A stretch of 64,000 nucleotides of DNA. Source: Phycisphaeraceae bacterium. GTDB taxonomy: Bacteria > Planctomycetota > Phycisphaerae > Phycisphaerales > UBA1924. The notes below the pieces were generated by a model. That model was not told where the DNA came from. It made no database searches and saw nothing but the letters and a program-made list of their open reading frames with translations. Numbering within the stretch: the first letter of the stretch is position 1; every line of letters starts with the position of its first letter. Both the position numbers and the translations under genes were made by a program. Positions 47,885 to 57,720 of the stretch are shown piece by piece. The stretch spans positions 148,417 through 212,416 of the forward strand of contig JAHBXL010000006.1 of assembly GCA_019636495.1 (NCBI GenBank). Direction: 5' to 3'.

Positions 47885-48838
47885 TCAGTCTGCCAGCGCC
47901 GTGGTGGCGGGGAGTCGCGCATTCTGCAACTCGAGGGTGGTCTCGATGCGGAAGTTGGACTGGGTGGTGTGGCGCTCGCAGAAGAAGAACTTCAGGCTGT
48001 AGCGCTGACCGTCCTGCAGCCACTCGCACCGGTCCAGGTCGATGGTCTGGCTGACCGCCGCGTGCACACCGCCGATGTCGATCACGCACTTGCCATCCAC
48101 GAACACCCACACATCGTCGTCGCCGGTGAACGAGAAGACCTGGCCGGTGCCGCGACGGTAGATGAAGGTCGTGTCGAGTTCGAAGGTGAAGTGGAAGTTC
48201 TTGTCCGGGCTGGTGAGGCCGGAGTTGCCCCACAGTTCGCCGTTGATGGGGAAGAACCCGCCGAGCGAAGAGAATGCGGCGTCGTCGCGGTCGTCGAAGA
48301 CGTACACGTTGGTGCCCGCGCGGCGGCGGAGCGAGAGCGAGAGCGGCCGCGACAGGTTCACGCCGTCGACGTTGCGGAACCACTGGCGGAAGTTGTCCGC
48401 CGTCGTCAGCGCGCCGCCGGTCGAGGTCGAACGCGCGCCGGCGACGTCGCCGGGGCGGCTGGCCACGTGCGGCCGCGGCGGCATGCGGTTGCGGCCTTGC
48501 GCATCGCGCCACTGCGTTGTCACCTTGTACCCGGTCGATGAGAACTGCGGCTTGCCGTCGGAGTCGAGTTCATCGGCAACCTGGTAGGCGTAGTGCGCAA
48601 AGCCGCCAGTCGGCTGACGCTGGAAGTCGGGGTGACCGCCCGGCTGGTTGCGGTCCTTGAAGTCGCGCACCACGCCCATGAGTTGGATGGTCTCGGGGAG
48701 TGTGCTGCCGCTTCCCGCGCTCTGCTGCGCCTCGGCCGTCCGGGCTGCGCCGCCGGTCGTGCCCATACTCGCCAGGAGCAACGCGGCCGTCAGGCCGGCG
48801 GCGCCGAACGAGCCCTTGAAGATCGTGCTGGCGTTCAT
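47885..48838 (-). CDS. Secreted fibro-slime domain (PA14-like) protein
   Basis: 317 residues from the ATG at 48838, with AAGGA upstream. The signal peptide is about 1-35 (FKGSFGAAGLTAALLLASMG). The fibro-slime module is clear: IQLMGVVRDFKDRNQPGGHPDF at the start and FTGDDDVWVFVDGKCVIDIGGVH then KFFFCERHTTQSNFRIETTL near the end. The DDDVWVFVDG part is the calcium-sugar site of the PA14 fold. Such domains bind carbohydrate and occur in adhesins of Fibrobacter, Dictyostelium and planctomycetes. No sorting tail. Confidence 0.85.
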   Translation of the reverse strand: MNASTIFKGSFGAAGLTAALLLASMGTTGGAARTAEAQQSAGSGSTLPETIQLMGVVRDFKDRNQPGGHPDFQRQPTGGFAHYAYQVADELDSDGKPQFSSTGYKVTTQWRDAQGRNRMPPRPHVASRPGDVAGARSTSTGGALTTADNFRQWFRNVDGVNLSRPLSLSLRRRAGTNVYVFDDRDDAAFSSLGGFFPINGELWGNSGLTSPDKNFHFTFELDTTFIYRRGTGQVFSFTGDDDVWVFVDGKCVIDIGGVHAAVSQTIDLDRCEWLQDGQRYSLKFFFCERHTTQSNFRIETTLELQNARLPATTALAD

Positions 48839-49207
48839 CGAGTTCCTTCGCTTTCCCGCCGGGCTCTGGCCCGGACGTCTTCCGCTTCCTTGCCAGTCCC
48901 TGCTGCGTGCCGCGGCATCATGCCCCGGCCCGGCCGCTCCCCACACAGGAGCACGCCGGCTCAACCTTCAAAGTCCAATTCACGGCAGGTCTGTCACGCG
49001 AAGTCTGGACACAAGTGCCCTTGCAACAACGCTTTATGACGATGGAGCAGGACGTGCAGCCACATCGAGCCGGCACGCGGCCCCCGCTGCTGCAACGAGG
49101 CTCAATGGGCCGATGCACAGGGCGCAGCGGTTCGCTATCCTCCCACCCAACTTGCACGGCGCAGAGTTATCAGACCTGCACCGGCCCTGCGACGGAGCGC
49201 ATGAAGC
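48839..49207. other. 369-base divergent region between the fibro-slime gene and murA, no gene seen
   Basis: Moderately AT-rich around 48960-49050. It includes TTGCAACAACG near 49021, which partly resembles the MarR half-site, but no palindrome surrounds it. No promoter could be fixed with confidence. Confidence 0.35.
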
Positions 49208-50575
49208 ATGGATCAGTTTGTCATCAGCGGCGGAGCGCGCCTGAACGGTCGGCTCACGATCAAGGGCTCCAAGAACGCGGCGTTGCCGCTGATGGCCGCG
49301 GCGTTGCTCACCGACCGGCCGCTGCTGCTCAACGATGTGCCCGACCTGGCGGACATCCGCAATATGGTGAGGCTGCTCGAGCAACTTGGCTGCCACATCG
49401 ACTTCGCCCCGCCGCCGGATGCGAGTTTCGCGGGCGGGAAGATGGTCATCCATTCGCAGGATGAGTCCGCGAGCCACGCCAAGTACGACATTGTCAAGAC
49501 GATGCGCGCGAGCATCTGCACACTGGGGCCGATGCTGGCGCGGCGAGGATTCGCGCGGGTGTCGATGCCCGGCGGGTGCGCGATCGGCGACCGCCCGGTC
49601 GATCTGCACCTGCACGGCCTGCGCGGGCTGGGCGCCGAGATTCAACTGCACCAGGGCGACATCGTGGCGCGCGTGCCCGGCGGGAAAGGTGGAAGGTTGA
49701 AGGGCGGGCGGATCTTCCTCGGCGGTCCGTTCGGTTCGACGGTGCTCGGCACCGCCAACGTGATGTCCGCCGCGACGCTTGCCGAAGGCCAGACGATGAT
49801 CGAGTGCGCCGCGTGCGAGCCCGAGATCGTTGACCTGGCGAGGATGCTCAACGCGATGGGCGCGCGGATCCGCGGGGCGGGCTCGCCGCGAATCACCATC
49901 GACGGTGTCGAAGCGCTGAGCGGCACCGAGCACGCGGTGATTCCGGACCGGATCGAGGCCGGCACCTACATGATCGCCGCGGCGGCGACGAATGGGGATG
50001 TGACGCTCGACAACTGCCCGATGGACGCGATGATCGCCACCTGCGATGCGCTCTCGCGGGTGGGTGTGATCCTGAGCGAAGAGAAGGGCCCGGCGACGGC
50101 GGGGCGCGACGCGATGCGCGCGACGGTGCGGGTCACCTGCTCGCGTCTGCTGCGACCCATCGAAGTGACCACGCAGCCGCACCCTGGATTCCCGACGGAT
50201 GTGCAGGCCCAACTGGTCGCGCTGCTGACGATGGCCGAGGGGAACTCGGTCGTGACCGAGCGCATCTACCCCGAGCGCTTCCTGCACGTCGCGGAACTGG
50301 GACGCATGGGGGCGAAGGTCCTGCGGCAGGGACCGACGGCGATCATCAGCGGCGTGAAGAGACTGGTCGGCGCGCCGGTGATGGCCAGCGACCTGCGCGC
50401 CTCGGCGTGCCTGGTCATCGCGGGCCTCGCGGCCGAAGGCACAACCACGGTGAGCCGCGTGTATCACCTCGACCGCGGGTACGAGCGGATGGAAGAGCGG
50501 CTCCGGATGCTGGGCGCGGACATCCAGCGCGTGAGCGAGAAGCAGGCCGCGGCGAGCGAAGCCGTCTCTGTGTGA
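49208..50575 (+). CDS. murA: UDP-N-acetylglucosamine 1-carboxyvinyltransferase
   Basis: Transfers enolpyruvate from PEP to UDP-GlcNAc, the first committed step of peptidoglycan synthesis. 455 residues, slightly longer than usual because of a Gly/Lys insert (GGKGGRLKGGRIF, about 158-170). Key residues are present: KGSKNAALP (Lys 20 region), the catalytic Cys 124 in MPGGCAIGDRP (the fosfomycin target) and DLRASACLVIA near the C-terminus. An intact murA fits the view that planctomycetes make peptidoglycan. Confidence 0.95.
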   Translation: MDQFVISGGARLNGRLTIKGSKNAALPLMAAALLTDRPLLLNDVPDLADIRNMVRLLEQLGCHIDFAPPPDASFAGGKMVIHSQDESASHAKYDIVKTMRASICTLGPMLARRGFARVSMPGGCAIGDRPVDLHLHGLRGLGAEIQLHQGDIVARVPGGKGGRLKGGRIFLGGPFGSTVLGTANVMSAATLAEGQTMIECAACEPEIVDLARMLNAMGARIRGAGSPRITIDGVEALSGTEHAVIPDRIEAGTYMIAAAATNGDVTLDNCPMDAMIATCDALSRVGVILSEEKGPATAGRDAMRATVRVTCSRLLRPIEVTTQPHPGFPTDVQAQLVALLTMAEGNSVVTERIYPERFLHVAELGRMGAKVLRQGPTAIISGVKRLVGAPVMASDLRASACLVIAGLAAEGTTTVSRVYHLDRGYERMEERLRMLGADIQRVSEKQAAASEAVSV

Positions 50576-50591
50576 GTTCGTGAGGAGATTT

Positions 50592-50736
50592 CACCACGGA
50601 GGACACGGAGTGCACGGAGATGGGAGAAGAGGGGAAGCGGGATCGGATGCATGTTGAGTTGACTCGCGGTCTCCGTTCTCATGTCTCGCTCTCTTTCTCC
50701 AGCCCTTCCTCCGTGGTCTCCGTGATCTCCGTGGTG
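50592..50736. repeat. Long inverted repeat built of CACGGAG-type units
   Basis: Arms of about 29 bases (50592-50620 and 50708-50736) are largely complementary. Each consists of three 9-base units such as CCACGGAGG, ACACGGAGT and GCACGGAGA. It lies between murA and the HIT gene and could form a long hairpin in RNA. Confidence 0.75.
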
Positions 50737-50783
50737 TAGTCCGATCTCCACTCAACCACTGAGCAAGCAGAAGGCATCGAGGC

Positions 50784-51236
50784 ATGGGGCACGAGGCATC
50801 AAGGCTTGCAACGTGTCCGCTGTGTGCGCGACTTGATGATCCGACCGCCGCGCTGCGTGTGTGCGAACTGCGCGAGTCGGTGGTGTTCCTGCATGAGCAC
50901 CAGCGGTACGAGGGGTGGTGCGTGCTGGTGCTGAAGGACCACGCGGTGCACCTCGCCGCGTTGCCCATGCCGCGGCAGGTGCGCCTGTGGGAAGATGTGT
51001 CGCAGGTCGCCAGCGCGATCACACGCGCGTTCGCCCCCGCGCGGATCAACTACGAGTGCCTCGGCAACGTCGTCGGGCACGTTCATTGGCACGTGATCCC
51101 GCGATACACCGAGCCTGCCGATCCCGACCCGCGCGCGACGGTGTGGGTGCGGCCCGCGGCGGAGCGGGATTGCGGGGTGAGTGTGGACCGGGCGGCGGAG
51201 TTGATTGGGAAACTTCGCGGGGCGGGGCTGGGGTGA
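50784..51236 (+). CDS. HIT-family protein (histidine triad hydrolase)
   Basis: 150 residues. The triad GHVHWHVIPRY (His 99, 101, 103) closes the nucleotide site; the N-terminal half has CPLCARLDDPTAAL, whose Cys pair with further residues may bind zinc, and VFLHEHQRYEGWCVLVLKDH, a typical HIT strand. Such enzymes hydrolyse AMP-amides or dinucleotides. It lies upstream of two tRNA genes. Confidence 0.85.
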   Translation: MGHEASRLATCPLCARLDDPTAALRVCELRESVVFLHEHQRYEGWCVLVLKDHAVHLAALPMPRQVRLWEDVSQVASAITRAFAPARINYECLGNVVGHVHWHVIPRYTEPADPDPRATVWVRPAAERDCGVSVDRAAELIGKLRGAGLG

Positions 51237-51320
51237 ATCGGCGTGCCTGAACCGCCCCGCCGAACCCGGGCTGGGGCGTTTGGCCGCGACCGGCGTCCCG
51301 ACTACACTTGGCCCGTCGCC

Positions 51321-51412
51321 GGAGAGGTGGCCGAGCGGCTGAAGGCGACGGTTTGCTAAACCGTTATACGGAGTATCACTCTGTATCGGGGGTTCGAATC
51401 CCCCCCTCTCCG
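51321..51412 (+). tRNA. tRNA-Ser (anticodon GCU)
   Basis: The acceptor stem GGAGAGG pairs with CCTCTCC, discriminator G. The anticodon stem ACGGT/ACCGT closes the loop TTGCTAA, anticodon GCT. A long variable arm of class II type is present and the T loop is TTCGAAT. CCA is not encoded. Confidence 0.95.
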
Positions 51413-51503
51413 CTTTGCATTCGTTGCTGCGGACGCGGAATGGGCCGCACGGCCCGGTGTGCGCGGCGTTTGCGGAGGTTCGATGAGCCATGCGGGGGTG
51501 ATC

Positions 51504-51576
51504 GGGGCGGTAGCTCAATTGGTAGAGCACTAGCTTTGCAAGCTAGGGGTTGAGGGTTCGAGTCCCTTCCGCTCCA
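51504..51576 (+). tRNA. tRNA-Ala (anticodon UGC)
   Basis: The acceptor stem GGGGCGG/CCGCTCC contains the G3:U70 pair that identifies alanine tRNA; discriminator A. Anticodon stem CTAGC/GCTAG with loop TTTGCAA, anticodon TGC. T loop TTCGAGT. CCA is not encoded. It lies 91 bases after the serine tRNA. Confidence 0.95.
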
Positions 51577-52041
51577 CTTCTCTATGACCTGCTGAACACG
51601 CGACGTGCAGGTGCCGGCGCAGCGCCGGGACGCGAGGGGCTGATGAGCCAATCCTGATCGCATGGCGAGGCTCATGTCCCTGACCGGAGGTCACGGCAAG
51701 AGCAGCGATGTCGGCGTGGTCATTCGCAAGGAGTGATGCCAGCATGGTCCTGATCGATCGGCGACCGAGGCGGAGAGTCCGCCGCGGCGGCCCGGGCTCC
51801 GGGCTCGGCTCTGTTGCAATCCGCGCTCGCCATCGTGGGTGCTGAACGACCGGCGCGGCTGCGCGACACGCCGCGTTGGGCGCTCGGCTCGGCAGGTTTG
51901 TGGTCCACGACGATGATGATCCGTTCGACAACAGGAACCGGGAACGTGCTTGGGGGGTTACGAGAGGTCTGGTACACTCGACAGGGCCAGCCGCGGCCGA
52001 AGGAACATCGATCACAGTGGGCTGAGCGGGAAGAACGCCAG
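51577..52041. other. 465-base spacer before the sigma factor gene
   Basis: No credible gene. It probably contains the sigma operon promoter near 51950-51978. No strong terminator was seen after the alanine tRNA. Confidence 0.4.
51950..51978 (+). promoter_or_regulatory. Possible promoter of the sigma factor gene
   Basis: TTGGGG and TACACT with 17-base spacing, 64 bases before the start codon at 52042. Confidence 0.4.
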
Positions 52042-52671
52042 ATGCACCAATCGTCCGAGCCCGACTCTCCGCCGCCCGCGCAACCCCGGCCGGCTTTCAC
52101 GGTTCTGCTGAGGGCCGCCTGCGCCGGGAGCGAGGCCGCGACCAACGAGTTGCTCCCGCTTGTGTACGAGCAACTCCGCCGCACGGCCCAGAAGTACCTC
52201 GCTCAGGAGCGCAAGGACCACACGCTGCAGGCGACGGCGCTGGTGCACGAGGCCTACGCGCGGCTCGTGGGCGGGGCTTCGATCGACTGGCGGGACCGTG
52301 CCCAGTTCTATTTCGCCACGGCCGAGGCCATGCGCCGGATCCTGATCGAACACGCGAGGTCACGCGCCCGCGTCAAGCGCGGTGGGGATGGTCAGCGGCC
52401 GATGCAGCGTGTCCCTCTTGAGGGGGTGGACCGGGACGCGTCTGCGGGACTCGACATCGATCCTGAGCAAATCCTGATGCTCGATGCGGCACTGCGTCGC
52501 CTGGAGGAAGAGGATCGGCAGGCCGCGGACGTCGTACGCCTGCGGTACTACGCCGGCCTGAGCGTCGCGGAGACCGCCGCGGCGCTCGGCGTATCGCCCA
52601 GCACGGTGGACCGTGAGTGGGCGTATGCCCGCGCGCGGCTGCATCGCTGGATGCAGGCTTCCGCCGGATGA
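52042..52671 (+). CDS. ECF-like sigma-70 factor (TIGR02999 type)
   Basis: 209 residues from the ATG at 52042. It has a sigma-2 region (LLPLVYEQLRRTAQKYLAQE, HTLQATALVHEAYARLV) and a sigma-4 helix-turn-helix (VVRLRYYAGLSVAETAAALGVSPSTVDREW). The H-x-L-Q-x-T-A-L-V-H-E-A-Y stretch marks the TIGR02999 group that is abundant in planctomycetes and commonly sits next to Ser/Thr kinases. The kinase gene starts 28 bases later. Target promoters unknown. Confidence 0.85.
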   Translation: MHQSSEPDSPPPAQPRPAFTVLLRAACAGSEAATNELLPLVYEQLRRTAQKYLAQERKDHTLQATALVHEAYARLVGGASIDWRDRAQFYFATAEAMRRILIEHARSRARVKRGGDGQRPMQRVPLEGVDRDASAGLDIDPEQILMLDAALRRLEEEDRQAADVVRLRYYAGLSVAETAAALGVSPSTVDREWAYARARLHRWMQASAG

Positions 52672-52698
52672 ACGGTCGCTCATCGGGGTGCATCAGCC

Positions 52699-55600
52699 GT
52701 GGATCAGAGCCAGCGCGAACGTATCAAGCGAATCTTTGAAGAGGCACGCGGCATGCCGCGGGAGCAGCGCGACGCCTTTGTACGGAGCGCGTGCGGCGAA
52801 GGCGCCGATGCGCAGACGATTGCCGCGGAGGTACGCGGGCTGCTGGAGGCGCTGGACAGCGCGGAGGGGTTCCTCGAGGGTGCGACGGGGGGCGCGGCGG
52901 CCATCGCGGCGGGGTATCTCGCGGATGCGGCCTCGGAGCGCGTGGGATCGCGGATCGGTCCGTACAAGTTGCTCGAACTGATCGGCGAGGGCGGCTTCGG
53001 CGAGGTCTACATGGCCGAGCAGGAGCAGCCGATCCGCCGGCGCGTCGCGCTGAAGATCATCAAGTTGGGGATGGACACCAAGCAGGTCATCGCGCGCTTC
53101 GAGCAGGAGCGGCAGGCGCTGGCGATGATGGACCACCCGTGCATCGCGAAGGTGCTCGATGCGGGCGCGACACCGGCGGGGCGGCCGTACTTCGTGATGG
53201 AACTGGTGCGAGGCGAGCCGATCACGAAGTTCTGCGATGAGCATCGGCTGAGCGTGGCGGAGCGGATCGACCTGTTCCGCCAGGTGTGCGGGGCGGTGCA
53301 GCACGCGCACCAGAAGGGGATCATCCACCGGGACATCAAGCCATCGAACGTGCTGGTCACGATCGCCGATGGAGACCGGCCGCTGCCGAAGGTGATCGAC
53401 TTCGGGATCGCGAAGGCGACGCACAGCCGTCTGACCGAAAAGACGCTGTTCACCGAGTTCCGGCAGATGATCGGCACGCCGGAGTACATGAGCCCGGAGC
53501 AGTGCGGGCAGGGCGCGGTCGGCGGACTGGACATCGACACGCGGAGCGACGTGTACTCGCTGGGTGTCCTGCTCTATGAACTGCTGACGGGCGTGACGCC
53601 GTTTGACTCCAAGCGGCTGCGCTCCGCGGCGTTTGGCGAGTTGCAGCGCATCATCCGCGAGGACGACCCGCCGCGCCCAAGCACTCGCCTGAGCACGATC
53701 GAGACGCTGCGCGACGTCGCCTCGCACCGGCGGACAGAACCCTCGCGGTTGCGGGGGATGATCCGCGGGGAACTGGACTGGGTGGTGATGCGCTGCCTGG
53801 AGAAGGACCGCGTTCGCCGCTATCTCAGCGCCAACGACCTTGCCGAAGACCTTGGCCGCTTCCAGCGGCGCGAGCCGTTGCAGGCCGGCCCGCCCAGCGC
53901 GGCGTACCGCACGCGGAAGTTCGTCGCCCGGCATCGCAGCCTTGTTGTGACCGCCGCGACGATCGTCATCGCGATGCTGCTCGGGCTGATCGGAACCACC
54001 TTCGGCGCGGTGTGGGCGCTGCGCGAGCGCAATGACGCGATCGACGCGGGGGCCCGTGCGGTGACCGCCCAGAGAGAAGCCGAGCGTGCCGCGGCGGCCG
54101 AAACCGTCGAGCGCGAGCGGGCCGACCTGTCCGCCGCGCAGGCCCGACTGCTCGCCTATCGACTGGGGATCAACACCGCGCTGGGGTACAGCCGCGCCGG
54201 GGACATCGACTCGCTCCGGTCGGTGCTGCAGCAGATGCCGCGCGAACTTCGTGGCTGGGAGTGGGAGCATCTCCGCTGGCGATCGGACATGAGCGTGCGG
54301 ACGCTCGACTCGCCGCCCGACACATGCGCGATCTGCTCCACGCCCGACGGGCGACGGGTGTTGACGCGCACTCCCGACGGCAAGGTCCGGGTGTTTGATC
54401 GGGAATCGGGCCTGCTGATCCGATCGTTCGCGACCGACCCCGCCTGCCCGGCCAACTCCAACGGGATGGTGACCAGCCCCGATGGGCAGTTGCTGCTGGT
54501 CTCCCGCCACTTCGAGAGCACGCATACGCGCATCATCGGTGTCTGGCGGCTGAGCGACGGCGCGAAACTCTGGGAGCGTGACATCGGCAGCGGTGTGTTC
54601 GGTGAGTTCTCAGCCGAAGGCGACACCGTGCTGCTGCCATACAAGGACGGCCTCGAAGTGGTGGACAGCACCACGGGCGCGACGGTCCGGAGCCTGAGGT
54701 TGGGCATCGATCGCCCCCTGTACGCGCGGGCGCTCCCGTCGGCCTCGTCGGCCCTGGTGTTCGGGAGCGAGGGCTATCTCCTGGTTGACCTCGTCGCCGG
54801 GCGGGTCGTGCAGCCGATCGGCGGGGACACCGCGTCCGTTGACCCCGCCGATCCGCGGCACGTTTACACCTGGCAACCCTCCCGGGGCTTTCGCATGTTC
54901 GACTTGCAGACCGGCGAGTTCAAGCCGCTCGACCTTGCGCTCAACACGGTGGACTACTGGCCCGACATGCGGGTGATCGGCGATGGTCAGTTCAGCGTCT
55001 TTCTCGAGGATTCCGGCCTTCACACGCTCAGCACGACATCGGCCCAGCCGCTCTCGACGCTGCACGTCCCGATCTCGCGCTTCGGTTTCAAGCCGATGGC
55101 CGACGGCCGGACCTTCTGCGCGGTGGAGCGGAGCGGGCGGGTGTCGCTGTGGAGCGTCGCCCGGTGGAACCAGCCGTTTGTGGTCTCGGAGTTCAACCGC
55201 GGCCTCTATGGCGGCCAGGTGAATCACGCCGCCACACGCAGCACCGTGTTCGGCTGGGGTGATGTGTCGATGTTCGACGTGGACACCGGGGAGAGCCTCT
55301 GGTCCGCCTACGCGGAGCAGGGCGGGTTCCATGCCGCGGCGTTCACGCGCGATGACCGGCTGCTGGCGGTCGGTGGGCGTGCCGAACGGGTGGTGGTTCT
55401 GGATGCCCACACCGGGGCTGTCCGCGTGCGGCTGCGTGCGCCGGCCAACGCGGTGCTCTCCGCGCTGGCGTGGTCGCCCGCGGGCGACCGTCTGGTCGTC
55501 GGCTGCTTCGACGGGCGGGTGTTCTGCTACCCGGCGATAGCACCCGATACCGAGCCTGAACTCTGGCCCGATGAACACGGCGGGCCCGTCGGCGCTGTCC

Positions 55601-56682
55601 GCTTCAGCCCCGACGGGCGGCTGGTGGTCACCGCCTCCGATTCGGACCTGACGCTCAAGGATTACTGGCACACCGAGCGCGGTTCGGAGAACTCCGTGCG
55701 CATCCGGCGCGCCGACACCGGGCAACTGACCACGCGCATCGGCGACCCGTCCCAGCCGCATGGGGCGATCGACATCTCGCCCGATGGTTCCCGGCTGGTC
55801 GTCGGCTCGGGCCGGAGCGTCTCGATGTACCGAATGTCCGATGGTCAGGAACTCAAAGCCGCGCCCCTCGAGTGCCCGGTGAAGGCCGTTGCGATACACC
55901 CCGATGCGTCGCGGATCGCCGTGTACTGCGCCGATGGGGAGATCCGGCTCTACGACGGTAACGATTTGGAGTTCATTGCCCAGTTCCGCGTGATCGGCTA
56001 CTTCGGACAGAGCATCCGGTTCTCGGAAGACGGCCGGTCGCTTGTCGCCGCGTGCGGCTACACGCCGATCATGGCCTTCGAATCCGGACCGCCGCGGAAC
56101 GAGGAGCAGCGTTACCTCATCCGCCGCGCCACCGTCGCGACCGGCGACCTCTTTTCCCGCTCCGGGTACTCGGCCGAGGAAGTCTGCGAGGCGCTCGCGG
56201 CCGCTCCGGGCCTGCCCAAGGCGGTTCGCGATGCCGCGCTGCAACAGGCCCGCATCCGCGGCGACGACCCTCTCCGTATCTACAACGACGTCTGGATCGA
56301 GTGCCGCAAGACCGACCAGCCGCTGGCGTTCTACGAGAAGCACGTCCGCCGCGCCATGGCCGGCGCCCGCACCGCCCCGACAAGCCCCCTGCTTCGAACC
56401 ACCCTGGCGATCGCCCAGATGCGCGCGCTGCAGAACGAGGCGGCCATCGCCAGTTGTGCCGAAAGCGACCGGCTGATCGGCGATCGACCGACAGTTCTCC
56501 GCTCCGTGAACGCCTCGGTTGCATCGATCTGCCTGAGCAGGCTCGGCCGAGTTACCGATGCGCAGGCGACAGCCCAGCGGGCGAGACAAATCGCCGCCGA
56601 TACAGGCTTGTTGGAAAACGTCGATGTCCGGCAACTCCTGCTCGAAGCAGAAGCCCTGATCCCGCCGCCCGAGGAAAAGTAG
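52699..56682 (+). CDS. Membrane Ser/Thr protein kinase with C-terminal WD40-like beta-propeller
   Basis: 1327 residues from a GTG. A helical N-terminal segment precedes the Hanks kinase: glycine loop LIGEGGFGEVY (from Tyr 89), Lys in VALKIIK, HRDIKPSNVLV (Asp 212) and DFGIAK. A single transmembrane helix lies at about 415-440, followed by a short coiled coil. The long outer part has many D-G-x-x-W or SPDG-type propeller blades (FSPDGRLVVTASD, ISPDGSRLVVGSG, WSPAGDRLVVGC). It would sense an extracellular signal and pass it to the paired sigma factor (inference from synteny). Confidence 0.9.
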   Translation: MDQSQRERIKRIFEEARGMPREQRDAFVRSACGEGADAQTIAAEVRGLLEALDSAEGFLEGATGGAAAIAAGYLADAASERVGSRIGPYKLLELIGEGGFGEVYMAEQEQPIRRRVALKIIKLGMDTKQVIARFEQERQALAMMDHPCIAKVLDAGATPAGRPYFVMELVRGEPITKFCDEHRLSVAERIDLFRQVCGAVQHAHQKGIIHRDIKPSNVLVTIADGDRPLPKVIDFGIAKATHSRLTEKTLFTEFRQMIGTPEYMSPEQCGQGAVGGLDIDTRSDVYSLGVLLYELLTGVTPFDSKRLRSAAFGELQRIIREDDPPRPSTRLSTIETLRDVASHRRTEPSRLRGMIRGELDWVVMRCLEKDRVRRYLSANDLAEDLGRFQRREPLQAGPPSAAYRTRKFVARHRSLVVTAATIVIAMLLGLIGTTFGAVWALRERNDAIDAGARAVTAQREAERAAAAETVERERADLSAAQARLLAYRLGINTALGYSRAGDIDSLRSVLQQMPRELRGWEWEHLRWRSDMSVRTLDSPPDTCAICSTPDGRRVLTRTPDGKVRVFDRESGLLIRSFATDPACPANSNGMVTSPDGQLLLVSRHFESTHTRIIGVWRLSDGAKLWERDIGSGVFGEFSAEGDTVLLPYKDGLEVVDSTTGATVRSLRLGIDRPLYARALPSASSALVFGSEGYLLVDLVAGRVVQPIGGDTASVDPADPRHVYTWQPSRGFRMFDLQTGEFKPLDLALNTVDYWPDMRVIGDGQFSVFLEDSGLHTLSTTSAQPLSTLHVPISRFGFKPMADGRTFCAVERSGRVSLWSVARWNQPFVVSEFNRGLYGGQVNHAATRSTVFGWGDVSMFDVDTGESLWSAYAEQGGFHAAAFTRDDRLLAVGGRAERVVVLDAHTGAVRVRLRAPANAVLSALAWSPAGDRLVVGCFDGRVFCYPAIAPDTEPELWPDEHGGPVGAVRFSPDGRLVVTASDSDLTLKDYWHTERGSENSVRIRRADTGQLTTRIGDPSQPHGAIDISPDGSRLVVGSGRSVSMYRMSDGQELKAAPLECPVKAVAIHPDASRIAVYCADGEIRLYDGNDLEFIAQFRVIGYFGQSIRFSEDGRSLVAACGYTPIMAFESGPPRNEEQRYLIRRATVATGDLFSRSGYSAEEVCEALAAAPGLPKAVRDAALQQARIRGDDPLRIYNDVWIECRKTDQPLAFYEKHVRRAMAGARTAPTSPLLRTTLAIAQMRALQNEAAIASCAESDRLIGDRPTVLRSVNASVASICLSRLGRVTDAQATAQRARQIAADTGLLENVDVRQLLLEAEALIPPPEEK

Positions 56683-56852
56683 GCAATCCGGGCCCTCTCG
56701 CCGCGGCTCCAGGCAGATTTCCATCCGACCGCATCCCGCACGGCCCGATGTCGCTGCCGCCCACCGGTGCGGTCACATTCCTGACGCCATCCCCCGAGCC
56801 ACGTCGCATGGAGCGGGATCCCTCCTCCCACCCGCGTATTGGAGGCTCGACC

Positions 56853-57568
56853 GTGTCAGACTTCGTCCAATCCAAATGCCGCTGCCCTGCACGCATCGCC
56901 CCGGCGCTTCTCGCCGCGGCATGGTTGTCGATGCTCCTTCTCCCGGGCTCGGCCGCGGCCCAGGTCGGGCGGTTGTTCCTGAACATCAACGACCAGCCGA
57001 GCGGGCCAGGTTCTGATCCCAAGCACTTTCACAAACTCGCGCCGGGCCTGACGGTGTTCTTCGCGACGACACCCGAGTACGGCAAGGAACTCTGGCGCAC
57101 CGATGGGACCGAGGCGGGAACGGTGCTGGTGAAGGACATCTGGCCCGGGCGCGATGGCAGTCACGCGGACAGTTTCGCGGTCGTCGGGCAGACGCTGTTC
57201 TTCATGGCCTTTCACCCGGACTACGGCTACGAACTCTGGAAGTCCGATGGCACGGAGGCGGGGACGCAACTGGTCAAGGACTTTGTCCCGGGGCCCGAGT
57301 ACGTGTACGGCGAGGTCAGTTGGCTCGCGACGGTGAATGGCGTGCTGATCTTCTCCGCGACCGATCCTGAGAACGGCCGTGAACTCTGGACTTCTGATGG
57401 AACGTCCGAGGGAACGGTGATGCTGAAGGACATCTATCCCGGATCGGGAGGGAGTTATCCTCACGGCCCATTCACGGTCGTGGGAGATCGGGCGTACTTC
57501 AGCGCCACTCGCCGGAAGTCTCGGACATCTCCGAGTTCCTCACCGCGTGGTTTGCCGGATGCCCGTAA
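56853..57568 (+). pseudogene. Broken ELWxxDGT-repeat protein joined out of frame to a GC-type dockerin end
   Basis: The gene starts at the GTG at 56853 (GGAGG 8 bases upstream) with a signal peptide (LLAAAWLSMLLLPGSAAA). ELWxxDGT repeats follow: KELWRTDGTEAGTVLVKDI, YELWKSDGTEAGTQLVKDF and RELWTSDGTSEGTVMLKDI. In the fourth, after VVGDRAYFSAT, the frame is lost near 57508-57511. In the third frame the next bases encode [17 protein letters not shown] and a stop at 57566-57568, the C-terminal half of a dockerin. In the original frame translation would run on to 57902, across the start of the next gene. An internal deletion with frameshift is the simplest reading; an assembly error is possible. 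Confidence 0.65.
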
Positions 57569-57720
57569 CCCGGGCCCGCGGGCTGTTCGTTCACGGGTCC
57601 GGCTCCGACGCGTGCCCGGAGATCGGCCCGGCCCCATCCGCGTGCGGCGAATTGCTGATGCTCAGGTGTCGCTCCTGTCGCCTGAAGATGGTCGAACCAG
57701 TTTTTCTCGGAGTTCTTCTC

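Noticed and set aside
47730..48512. Extension of the arginyl-tRNA synthetase frame upstream
   Set aside because: It would overlap the fibro-slime gene and has no ArgRS character; the ATG at 47729 begins the known N-terminal domain.
49015..49035. TTGCAACAACG before murA as a third MarR site
   Set aside because: There is no matching inverted half and no -10 at the spacing seen at marR and pirin.
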